Origin: Ceratodon purpureus
Lineage: Eukaryota > Streptophyta > Bryopsida > Pseudoditrichales > Ditrichaceae
Reading direction: 5' to 3'
NCBI GenBank assembly: GCA_014871385.1
Contig: CM026421.1
Span: forward strand, 10,925,128 to 10,989,127
Length of the DNA: 64,000 nt
The notes beneath the pieces are model-generated. The model saw only the letters and a program-made list of their open reading frames with translations, did not search any database and was not told the origin of the DNA. Of this stretch, positions 23,934 through 35,300 are shown piece after piece; position 1 is the stretch's first letter; every line of letters begins with the position of its first letter. Made by a program: the position numbers and the translations under genes.

Positions 23934-26700
23934 GTGTCAACCGTGGAAATCACTTTCCACACAGCAGACATCAAGAAGGCCGCCATTGAGCTTTTCCATG
24001 TGTACCGCGACATCTTCGCGTGGGGACACGAAGACTTAAAAGGGATCCCTCGAACACTCGCAGAACACACTATAGATTTAGTACCGGATGCACATCCTGT
24101 ACAACAACGGCGCTATCGCATGAACCCAAATTATGCCACTCGATTAAAAGCCGAGTTGGATAAGTTGCTAAAAGCCAAATTCATTTCTCCGGTCGATTCC
24201 GCCCCCTGGCTGTCCCCGATGGTCAGCATTCCGAAGAAAAACGGCACCCTACGGATATGCGTCGATTTTAGAAAACTCAACGCCGCCACGAGGAAAGACC
24301 ACTACCCGTTGCCATACATGGAGGAAATAATCGACGAGGTAGCAGGACATGAAATGTATTCATTCCTAGATTGCTTCTCAGGATACTACCAGGTCGCCAT
24401 GGCTGACCAAGACAAAAATAAAACGGCCTTCTCTACAGAATGGGGTCCCTATTAGTTCGAAAGGATGCCCTTTGGCGCCAAGAATGCCCCCATGACTTTT
24501 CAGCGGGTTATGGAGCTAATCTTTCGACCATACCTAAAACGATTTTTTCGCATATACTTGGACGACGGCACTGTCTACGGCTCCCAACAAGATCATGTCT
24601 CACACCTACGACAGATTTTCGATGCCTGCAGGGCCAACGGTGTTAGCTTAAATGCTGACAAATGTATGTTTTTATTTTTTGCCGGCATAATTCTGGGGTA
24701 TATTGTGTGTAAATATGGGAAACTACCGGATCCCAAAAAAATACAGGACATACTCAACATGACGCCTCCGGTTAACCAAAAGGGCGTCCAACGACTTCTT
24801 GGTTTGTCTCAGTTCAACAGGATCTATATCGAGAAGTTAGCCCATATTACGGCACCAATCACCGCCCTTAATCATGCTCGTTACTCTTACCCGCAGGACT
24901 GGACCCCTGCCGCCCAAGAAGCCCTCGACAAAATAAAAAAGGCCTACTCCAATGCGCCAATTCTGATCGCACCTGACTGGACTAAGCCGTTTCATGTTCA
25001 CACAGATGCCTCGAACATCGCGGTCGGCGTAATGCTGGCACAACGAATCAACGGAAAACATGATCAACCTGTTGCTTATGCTAGCCGATTGTTAAATCAG
25101 GCAGAAAGAAATTACTCAACAACCGAACGAGAGGCCCTGGCAATGATTTACGCAGTGAAAAAATTCAGACACTATCTTCCAGGCAATAGGTTTCGGTTCA
25201 TTGTCGATCATCACAGTTTATCATATTTAGTCAATCAGCCTTTAGTCACGGGACGAGTAGCACGATGGATCATGATTTTACTCGAATATGACTTTGAGGT
25301 AGTTTACATACCTGGTCGCAGACACATTGTCGCGGACTACCTTTCCAGGGACACCACGGCTACCCAGGACGGCATAGACGACTCCTTCAATGACCCGTAT
25401 ATACAGTCGGCAGCACTCACCAGCGAGGACACCAGGGATTGGAGACAGCCGTACATCCAATACCTAACCACGGGCACGTTACCTACAGACGTCAGTGGCA
25501 CCAGGAGAATCAGCTTCGTCCGAAGCACCCTGCCATACACCGTGGTACGAGGACAGCTCTACCGACAAGGTCCGGATGGTGAAACCCGCATCTGCGTAGC
25601 CAAAGACCGGCAGGATGAGATCATGGCTCATCTACACGATGGCCCAGCTGGAGGTCACCAAGGGCCGGATACAACCATCAAAAAGATTTTAATGGCTAAA
25701 TACTGGTGGCCTACATTGTATCGGGATGTTCATCAATACATCAAAAAATGTCATGCGTGCCAAGTCTCGACGACCAATTTCCAGTATCAAGGAAAAGTAC
25801 CTTTAAAATCGATCCCACCCTTAGGTCCGTTTTTACGTTGGGGGTTAGATTTCATAGGTCCCATCAAGCCCGTTACTAAGCATGGCTTCCGGTACATTTT
25901 AGCTGCCACGGATTACACCACTAAATGGGTAGAAGCCAAGCCCCTACGCACTAACACCGCCATGGTAACAGCTAGCTTCATATATGAGCACATCATCACT
26001 CGGTTTGGCTGTCCCTTGGAGATCATGTCGGATCAGGGCAGCCATTTCGTCAATGCCGTCATTGACGAACTTATGGACAACCATGTCATAAAACATCGCA
26101 CGAGTACCGTGTATTATCCCCAAGGGAATGGGCAGGCCGAGTCAACTAACAAGACACTGATCAACATGATGCGGCGATTTATTCAAGCCAACAAAATGGA
26201 TTGGGATACATACCTCCCCGCTGCCCTATGGGCTTACCGAGTGGCGACCAAGACTGCCACCAAGGCCAGCCCCTTTGAGTTAGTATATGGTACCCAACCC
26301 TTACTCCCCACCGAATATATCGCCCCCACGTTTCAAACGATATCACCCCGAGATTATACACCGCACAGGGTCCTGGCCGCCAGATTACAAGACATTCATC
26401 ACTTGGAGGAGCTACGAGAATTAGCTCTGCAAAACATCGCCAAAAAACAACAGCTAAGTGCCCAACATTTCTAGGCGTCCAAACCTCCTAGACTGTTCTA
26501 GAAAGGAGATTATGTCCTATGGTGTCCCCGAGATCCAAAACAACGCAAAACAAAATTTGAAATCATATGGCACGGACCTTACCGTGTCCAGTTGGTGCTC
26601 CCGAATAATACCGTACTCCTCGTACACAATGAGAATTTCGATTCCCAAGCTACCATTGTCAACGCCACGAAGCTGAAACACTACCATACTCCAATGGAGC
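23934..26700 (+). pseudogene. pol: Ty3 element 2 pol: RT, RNase H, integrase (5' truncated, three stops)
   Basis: The frame starts inside pol just before the RT fingers (IFAWGHEDLKGIP). RT motifs RICVDFRKLNAAT, RMPFGAKNAP and YLDDG are clear. RNase H begins TDASNIAVGV. The integrase has the HHCC finger (HDGPAGGH...CHACQ), Asp in GLDFIGPI, Asp in MSDQGSHF and Glu in GNGQAESTNK. TAG codons occur at about 24,453 (Y*FERMPFG), 26,472 and near 26,500 (LF*KGDYVLW). The frame runs on through the GPYRVQLVL chromodomain-side region. Gag and protease are absent, so this copy is a remnant. Each TAG fits a former CAG. Confidence 0.85.
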
Positions 26701-27260
26701 AACCAGCACCAACAATGAGTCTGGGGGAAATCAATAAAACATTGGACACCGAGGACATCCAAGATGGTGAAGACTCTGATCCGCCCCACCATACTAACAC
26801 CTTGGACACCACGCACAGCAATCATGGCGAACCAGACGTCCCATCTGCCACAGAAACCCAGACCAACTGCCCTGAAGTAAGTGTGAATCTCATCCAAGTT
26901 TCCCAATTCCCCCTTCACACGAGGAAAATTCAAAAATCTCAAAGTCATCATGGTGACAAGACTGCATCACCTCACATCTCGCGCCGCCTTGCTCGGATGC
27001 CGCCGCCACCATCCTCGCCAGCCCTCCCATCACATCCTGGTCGGCTACAGCCGCCAATGTCTCCCCTCCAGCCATCCTCCAAGACACCTTGTCACATCCA
27101 GGCCGCCTCTCTGCCCAGCCCATCACCTCAGCCCCCATCCAAGCCCATTGCTCAGGCCTTCTTCTCCAAGGCCCAAGCCCAGTGCTCATTCTGCGCTACA
27201 CCATCACCATTTTCCCCTCCCTGCCTTCCGCTCTCGCGCTTGCTGCTCACCAGGGACGCC

Positions 27261-29425
27261 ATGGCTCCGAAACCACGCAAACCCGCTCCGCCATACTCCG
27301 TCCCACAGCAGATCCTCGACTGGAAGCGCCGGGCCGACATGGTCTGGACAACGAAGACCGGGTTAGTGAAGTATTGGACACTTATGGCAGGGAAGACAGA
27401 TTTGGCACTGTGTCGAGAGTTTGTGCAGTCCATGAGGGAGAGAAGTGAGGACGAGCCTTACCCTTCCCGCTATGTAGATGGCATCCTCGTGCAGTACTCC
27501 AGTCGTTACCTACATGCGTTCTTCGGCTGGGACGGCACGGGCGTCACCGAATGGAGCCCCGCGTGTCTGCATCCGCGGCCTGACCTCCCAACTCTGGTAC
27601 AAAACACCCCTCTCCGACCTGATAATTGCTATGACGTCTTTGTTTTAGGCAAGGTCCTCCCGGAACCCTGGTTCTCGCGGATCCGGGGCATACTGAGCGA
27701 GGTGTTCTTCAAAAACAATTGCAACGTGATCACCGCGGACCAACTCACGCTGCTGTTCATGGCGGACATTGGGGAGAAGATTAATTGGCGGCTGCTCGTG
27801 GACGAGAACTTCAGAGTTCAGCTGCGTGGACACCGCCGAGCGCAGGATTACGAGAGTCCGATTGGTCCATTCCTCACGGCCTACATCCAGCATTATCTTT
27901 CCTACCATCGACGTCAGAATCGCGCACCTGCTCTGGGCACGTTCTTGGACATCCAGCGGGAGATGGCAGCTCCCGCCGTCCCTGCCCTTGCACTCGCAGC
28001 ACCCAGCCACAGCCACAAGCGCCCACGCGTAGCGGAGCAGGAACCTGAGGGGGCCGTGACACGGGAGACAGCATGGGGACCTCGCACCAAAGCATTAGCA
28101 GCCATCGTGGACGAACTAATACAGTTCACACATACAACGGAGCAGGAGAAAGAGAAGCTAAACACGGCACACAAGGACCAAGAGGAACGCACCAGGAAGA
28201 AGACGGCTCAGGCGCTCCAAAACAAGCTGACAGAGTCTTGGAGTCCACAAAGGCAGAGTATCGCCAGCAATTGGAGGAAGCCCAAGCCACACTCACCAAT
28301 CTCCGAAATCGCGTTGTCAACCTGGAACTAGAGGTAGGAAACACGCAGGAACAGATGGATTTACTAGCCAGAGAGAAGACATACGCAGAAGAGAAGGCGC
28401 AGCGATTGGAGCAGCTCAACAAGGAGTACTTGGCACGATGCAAGGCGCTGGCCACGGAGCAGGCCCCAACCATGAAACAACCAACACAGGCGGAGCATGA
28501 AAAACTGCGCTTAGAGCAGCTGGCAATTGATCAAGCTCGCGAGAACTTCGAAGTCAACAAGGTTGGCTGGACGCACACCGCCACCCACGCCATAGCTTCC
28601 ATTGCATATCGGATCTTACGAGCTCAGCCACCTACAGAAGTAAATCCTCCTACCGATTTCATCAACGCCTGCATCGACGACGCCATGGCTGTCCTCGAAT
28701 TGGAGCACTCGGACAACGATTGGGAAGCCATGGAGCCAGGGAGTTACGAAGATCCGATACCAGCAACCAATACAGACAAGGGCAAGGGAGTATATCAGTC
28801 ACCACCACGAAGGGAATTGCCACCATCATCAGAGTTGGGGCAGGGATCAGGATCATCACACCACGCAACGCCAGCAGCAGTCCTCCACGATCCTTCCGAG
28901 CATGTGGACATCCCCGAGCACCTCACAGACATCGAGGAGACGTCCCAGATATCACCACGCCCCCACGCATCCCCCTTGGGACAGCCAACCCTGCACTCAA
29001 ACCCGGTAAATTCCCGACCTCAGTCCATTAAATTCCACAAGGATGCATTGAAACGCATAGAAGAGGAATATGACCTAGAGGAGCAGGCTAGCGATGATAG
29101 CAAGGCTGAGGGAGAGTTAGCCACAGCAGTAGCTCAAGTCACCAAATATTTCCAGGAAAATTCCGACTTAGCATCTCGATATACAGACCCCGAAGCTGAC
29201 CACGTACAATGCCCGGCTTGCAACAAGGTTTTAGGAAAAACTGTGTTCGATGTGTATCAACACTCCGTGACTTCCCGAGCGAAGCACAGTCTAATTCATA
29301 GAGGTGTGGCTGCAGCTATAGCTAACATGTACGGGGGTCAAGCTCCTCCTCGGCGCCAGGCACAGCTTCCTCGAGAAACAACACGCCCCGACAGGAGACC
29401 CGCGCATCGCAAATCCAAGGCTTGA
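27261..29425 (+). pseudogene. Ty3 element 2 extra ORF: plant-transposon-type domain, coiled coil, C2H2-like finger
   Basis: It starts at MAPKPRKPAPPY, downstream of pol in the same frame. Residues VFFKNNCNVITADQLTLLFM ... GPFLTAYIQHYLSYH match the domain seen in element 1. A basic signal (HKRPRVAEQ) and a long coiled coil follow. The frame shifts near 28,230 and continues in the 28,073-29,425 frame (ESTKAEYRQQLEEA...). Near the end CPACNKVLGK...YQH...KHSLIHRG looks like a zinc finger. Position after pol and sense orientation fit the extra ORFs of plant Ty3 lineages. Function unknown. Confidence 0.6.
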
Positions 29426-29475
29426 AGACCGCCGGCAATCTAGGGACAGATTGCAATCTCACAAAGATGGCAAAA

Positions 29476-30060
29476 TGTTACGACACAAGTGGCGGCCCGA
29501 ACTGAAGTCGAGGACGGCATCAACGGGCCACGACTCCCAGTCTCTACGGTCTCCAGGGACGGCAACCATAGTATAGAAGTCTAGGTTTTAGTCGCCAAAG
29601 CTCTCTCTCTGATTTCATCTCTGAACTAGGAGCTAGGTTTCAGACTCTCTCTAGGCCACGGCCGTGAGCAAGAGTCTATTTTGTATTCCTGAAACTCTGT
29701 TTCTTTGGACGACCTTTAATGGAAAAGACTCTGCCTTGCTAAAAATCTACTGTATCCAGAATCCCCTGCTTACTGCTCTTGCTTTCTCTTGCATCCTTCC
29801 TTCGCTGTCTTCTCTTCCGCTCTTTCTTGCATTCAACCCCTCATCTTTTCCCTGAACCACGAAGTGCCTCCTCTCTATACGCTGACCCCGCTGAATCCTG
29901 AAACACCAAGGACTTTCTACACTGTCTCTAGCTCCGAGGACCCCAAGGGACCAAGGACCCCTCGTCTCCTCGCTGAACTAACCCTAACGGTTGGAAGTCC
30001 GGCTCCCCTGATATCCGGTAAGGTGATCCGGGTATACCCGTGCCCTGCCGGTTTTCACAT
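29476..30060 (+). repeat. Possible 3' LTR of Ty3 element 2
   Basis: It begins TGTTACGACAC after a purine-rich stretch (AAAGATGGCAAAA) and could end GGTTTTCACA, followed by TATCA. No second copy is in the window to confirm it. It follows the extra ORF directly. Confidence 0.35.
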
Positions 30061-31135
30061 ATCAACCCACTTGTCCAAACTCGACCCCCGTACACTTAGA
30101 CTCTCCCCTGATCATTGCCTCCATAGGACCTCCACGGCTAACAATGACATTGCAGCAGATCATGGTCCCCCAGAACTAAATTCCAATTCATTCCCTGCTG
30201 CGGAGAATACTAAAGGCGCGCGTCCTGAAAGTGGATCCGTATCTCCCATTCCTGGAGACAGTGAAGATAAATGCGAAGTGGAAGGGGCCGAGGATAATAT
30301 AAAGACTGACGTTACAATGGAGCCGGAGAACGTGGAGGCGGATACTGGCTTCAGCGTTGTCAAAGGTGTCAGCAGCGGACTTCCATATGATTGTAAGGAA
30401 TCTTATGCTCCAGTGTTAGCGGTAACATCTCCAGAATCCATCGTCGTCAGCCACCGGGATTGTGAGGCAGTTCCAAATGTGTTCCCAAAGATTACGCGCA
30501 TAATGGACAACCCAGTGACGTCTCCTCGAGGAGCCCCTTTAATCACACTCAGCCAGTTCCATAATACCGCACACGGCGGTGAGGACATGGTTGAGGAACA
30601 CTCATTGGGTTTTTCACATTATCCAAGTTTCGTGCAGTGGATGAAGGCGCCTACAGACGTGGCGGTTCAGACTCCTTATAAAGGAGTATCCATTGTGACT
30701 GGTCAAGTTGGTGCGGAAGTGGATGTCTCTGACCGTCTGGGGATTCAGGAGGATGGGCCTCCAAAGGACTCAGCGTGCAGAAATCTACATGCTACATTCG
30801 AAGAAGAGAAACAGTTGGAAGCAACGGCGGAGCAGTTAGTGGATCTCTCTCAGCGTCACGACATGCAATGTAAGCAGCATACTGCAAGAGTACTTTTGAG
30901 TCAAAAAGACCTCGACTATGCAATGGCAGCTGCGGCGTGGCCAGGTGGTGGCATTGTTAGAGTGGAGGATGTGAGTATTATGTCTCTGCCCCAAGCCTAT
31001 AACTACTTACACATAGATGACTTCTTGCAGAGTCTCCCAGGACGGAAAGGACGTAGGGATGGTGCAGAGGAGGTGGTGTTCTACAACGAGAAACAGAAGG
31101 AATTGGAGGTTCGGTTCGCAGCTATCAGATCACTA
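29789..31135 (+). CDS. 5' half of an Ulp1-protease gene, split by T2
   Basis: An open frame that runs in phase into the T2 target duplication (ATC AGA TCA CTA at 31,124-31,135) and continues in the same frame at 49,103. The true start is unresolved: the first 100 codons overlap the possible LTR, and a splice acceptor is possible at about 30,155. The product N-terminus is acidic with a Glu-rich helix (EEEKQLEATAEQLVDL) and ends YNEKQKELEVRFAAIRSL. I recognise no domain in this half. Its membership in the same gene as the protease rests on frame continuity. Confidence 0.6.
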
Positions 31136-31245
31136 CGGGGGAGCTATTTAGTGAGCGGTAAGCGGTGAGCTGTGAGCGGTGAGCGGTAACTTTTCTGTAA
31201 TTTTGGAAATTTGCTGTCTCGTGAAGCATATCCTATGACCGCGGA
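31136..31245. repeat. Left terminal inverted repeat of T2
   Basis: From the edge: CGGGGGAGCTATTTA, then GTGAGCGGTAAGCGGTGAGC-type units, GTAACTTTTCTG, AAATTT and CCTATGACCGCGGA (31,232-31,245). It mirrors 48,902-49,095. Confidence 0.85.
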
Positions 31246-32371
31246 TTTGGTAGTTATTTTGAATATTATTAAAACATTTAGGGCCTAGGGTATATAAATG
31301 AAGAATTTTGGCATGCCTATATCCGTGGTTCAGGCACTTGAGAGAAATAACAGAATGCAAGGATGTAAATATTATAATATATAATAGATAGTGCAAATTA
31401 TTTATTCTTCCAAACTTTATTTCTTAAATTTTTGGAATTCCATTTGAATCCCATTCTATCTTCTTGTTTATTAAACTTCTTCTTTTATGTTTTCATTATT
31501 TTTTTTAGTTAACTAATTTGCTATCTTTTTTCATTTTTTTTTTCTTCCATTTTTCGTCCATCTTTCCTCCATTCATTTTATTTAATCATTTATTTATTTT
31601 TGCTTCTATTCTTCTTCCATTCCATTTTAATATCTATTTATTCTTCCATTCTTAATCACTTTCATATTATTATTTTTATTTTTATTTTTCATTCTCATTC
31701 GATTCTATCTTCTTATTTACTTAAACTTCCATTCTTCTTTTCTTTATTCATTTATTTCATTTCTTCTTCCATCCTTCTTCCATTTCATCTAAATTCAACC
31801 ATTCTTATTCCATTCAATCTTAAAATTTTTAATATTCTTCATTTGTTCTTCCATTCTATCTTTTTTCTTAAGCTTGAGAACCGGTTTAGCGTCTAAAGCC
31901 TTAACTTATGCAATAATAGGGTTTTGGTACAGAACTATAATGGGAATGAAGTGTATGTAAAATGACACATGGCATTCATGTAGTAGATATAGTAATAGAG
32001 TTACTAGAAGAATAATATTTGACAAAGCAAGTTTTCCTAAACCGACATCCTTAAAGATAGAAAGTCTTGTAGCAACAATAGGTGCATCACACATTATGTC
32101 TCAGAAGTTAAATATACATGGACGTTGAAAAGCAAAGACGGTTAGGAATACTTATCATAACAAAGGCCGTGCTCGGGAACTGTAAGGTACCAGATATACA
32201 GCATGCGCCAAATAGATTACTAAAGATTCAACCAACTGTAATCCTTGAAAATCATATAAATCTTGAAAATCTGCCCTACAGTGAAAGACTTCAACTAATG
32301 TAGGAATTTTTCCAAAACATCATCAACAGGTGTATGGTCTCTAGCTAACTGCTCATGTCCTATGGACTAAG
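31246..32371. other. Non-coding left arm of T2
   Basis: AT-rich. Between about 31,400 and 31,870 the plus strand is a pyrimidine-rich stretch with loose repeats of TTCTTCCATTC. No gene is supported; ORFs here encode low-complexity Phe/Ser/Ile strings. The last few hundred bases should be the 3' UTR of the minus-strand gene. Confidence 0.6.
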
Positions 32372-35300
32372 TCAATCTGATGAAGAGAGTGTCTCAGAAT
32401 TAGCGCAATCTGAAATGAAGGAAGATCCAGGTTCTGAAAAACTATCTAGATCAATACTCTCGTCATCACAAGAGGCTACTGCATCCGACTCAACAGCCTC
32501 ATCATCTACATATTCTAACTGCCTAGGGATAGTTCTAGTAGAATGATTAGTACGGTAATGCCCTTGAGCTAATTGAATAGCCATAGCATCAGCATATGAG
32601 GGAAGGTGCCACGATTTTGGAGGGCTCGAATGGAAATGAGGGTTACAAAAAAAAGGACGGTGCACAGGATACTTCAGATTATCATATCTGCAATGGCCAA
32701 AGATATCATGTATATAAAATAACAAAATCAGGAAATCCTTCAAACAAAATAATAGAATGTCCACTCTATGAAACATACTCACAACATAAAACGAGACTTC
32801 TTCATAATCTTCTCAACTGGAGCATCTTCAACACTGATATCATCTAGACTGATGCCAGTTTCTTCAACAAGTGCAACAGTCTCTTTTGCCTGCTGGATCA
32901 AAGGAGCTATGAGGGCGTTGTAGATTTCAGTATCTGGCTCCAAAGCAGCTACATGGCGATTTACATTGCGACAAGCAATGATAGTAGACCCTGCGACAAA
33001 CACATTCCAAATACTTGTCAGAATTAATGACATTAAATTGAGTGAAATGAAATGAAGAAACTAACTTGACTGGAGAATTTCATACCTGTCGAAGCAGTAC
33101 AATCAAGAACGATATCACCAGGCTGAGTTGAAGCCAAAACAAGCGTCTGCATAAACGAAACTGATTTCTCTCGAGGTCCACGCCATGCCACGTCCCCATT
33201 CATGTGTTGTTCCTCTCTTGTGACAATATTTGGCAAAATATCATCAACGGCAACATTCACTCCTTGCCGATCCAGAGCGGGAATGGTCTGGAATTTGAAG
33301 TTGGAAGTTGGTGCCTTGCGTATAGCAAGGCATATCCCAAACCGTTGGGTCTGTTACACACAACATGATGTAGAATATTATTACAACTGCAGGACATACA
33401 CGGCATATATACAACATTTAAATCAATATCAAGAAAATAAAAGTACTTACAGTCAAAAGTGGATTAGTTCCAGAAGTAAGATGGAGGCGGTTCATCCCCC
33501 ACCACTCCTTTTTGATTTCGTAACTCCAAGTCTTCAGATATCCCAGCATGTTGGATCTTGTCGTCACTCGAAAAGGATGAAATAGGATCATAGCACCATC
33601 ATCTGAGAGGTGTTGCTCAGCAAATTCAAATACTGGATTCAGCCACATCTTGGAGTCCTGGTTCCAAGGAGGAATGGAATCACCTGGGTTGGAGATCCCT
33701 GGAACTGGAAGTCCCTCGGGAATGTCCACAAGCATCAAGTCAACACAAGGATGGGGCTTGGAAGAACCCTTGTACAGGCGGCTTCTACCAATACAATGCT
33801 GTAAAAAAAGACAAATAATTAGTATATCAAGGTTGTAAATATTTCTACAGATAAATAACTATAATCTGAAACAATTTTTAGGAATACAAAATCATAATTA
33901 CATCAGTAGTTCCATGGAGAATATTTCCTTATCAAATGTTGCTGCAATAAAATCTCCATGCAAAGAATTTCAAATTAAAAGCTAAGATCTAGTAAACTAT
34001 TCATTGATCTAGTAAGAGGCTAAGAGCACATGATCAAAAATTCAGAAGATTGATATGAATTCAGAACAATGCATGCGAATTCAGAGCAGCCAAAATGAAC
34101 TAATTAATTTCAGCATATACTAAATCTCCTCTGCAAATGGTGAACAAGTGATATGAAGCATTCACATAAGTAGAAGCTGAAAGAGAATCATATTACCTTC
34201 CTTAAAAAACCCACAAGTTCGTAGTAGGCCGGTGTGGGGACATCTGATTTACCCCCAAGAATCAAATCCATTGAAGAGTTCAAAATAAACTCTCCAATAG
34301 AATTGTTGGTTTCCTCTGTGCAATCTAATACCTGCACTTGAGTGAGCTGGAGCTCAAAAGTAGTATCTCTCTTTGTCCCCTTTGTTGAAACACTACCTGA
34401 ATTCACAGTAGTACTTGGGGCATTGGGGCTTTTACCTTGCACTTCCCCTGGAGTACTAACCTTCCTTTTTCCTTTTCTAGATGCCTTCTCAGACGCCTTA
34501 TGCTCCTTCTCCAACTCTTTCTGCTATGCCTTGACCTCCGCTTCTTTCACTTTAAGAGCCTTTTTCCTATCCTCTTCAATTCTCCTCTTGATTGCCTTTG
34601 CCCTCTCTCTCTCATCCTCTATCCCCGCAAGATCCACCATCTCAACTCCTGACTCACCTATAGCTTCCCTGGACTTCCTGAGCTCAATCTCAAAGGAAGG
34701 AGTGAAACTAGGAACGCAGTCGAGGTACCAGGCACCTGCAGTAAGATGCGAAGTTGTCCATGTCCGCTGTTGCAAAGCTGAAAACATGCATGCTGCATTC
34801 GATCGATCGACCCAAGTAGAAAGAAAAATAGGGAGATTTTCCTTGGCAATTGCCTGCTTCGCTAATAGCTCAAACTTGAAATACCTACATCATTTAACCA
34901 AAGATATTAGCAACTATCCATTCTCCAAAACTGAAGAGAAATCAGCAGGAACTCCTAAGAACTCAGTGACAGTTCAATCAAATTTACGGAGTAACTCAAA
35001 GACAGACCATGACACAGCAATTCACATCAGAGAGGTACAATGACACAACAATTCACATCAAAGTGCTAGCGTGTATACTCTAGAGAAGAAACCAAAGTCC
35101 ATTATCCCAAGTTGTAGTTGCCCACAAAACAATGCACGCTGCTCAAAAGAAACCAAACAAAACAAACACCGCTTACAAGTCAAGTCACGCCAATTGCTTA
35201 ACCTGCGAGACAGACAGTAGCATCTAACGTTGTCGGGACAGCATATTACATTCAAACCCAAGTACTATACCAATAAAACGTGCCGTGAACAATTTCTATA

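Larger units (their letters stand above)
14745..23940 (-). mobile_element. Ty3-type LTR retrotransposon 1, minus strand, 3' part cut by T1
   Basis: Minus-strand order: extra ORF (23,374-21,509), one LTR (about 21,450-20,451), primer site, gag (20,356-19,118), then protease-RT-RNase H-integrase down to about 14,745, where T1 interrupts the integrase C-terminus. The extra ORF lying upstream of the LTR suggests two tandem copies sharing one LTR. The whole stretch is packed with CCGG (about 1.5 per 60 bases in a sample of lines, against about 0.25 expected), which stops sharply near 23,940. All nonsense codons are C-to-T type. Confidence 0.8.

Noticed and set aside
29789-30100. The first codons of the Ulp1 gene half as real coding sequence
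   Set aside because: This part overlaps the possible LTR of Ty3 element 2 and has Pro/Thr/Leu-rich translation; the true start is probably downstream or spliced.
14541-31245. One composite transposon bounded by the terminal motifs at 14.5 and 31.2 kb
   Set aside because: The edge motifs point the other way: the arrays face outwards from T1 and T2, and the ATCACTA duplication with frame restoration proves that 31,136 is the left end of T2.
31600-31896. ORF of Phe/Ile/Ser-rich sequence
   Set aside because: A translation of a pyrimidine-rich AT stretch in the T2 arm; low complexity and no homologue in T1.
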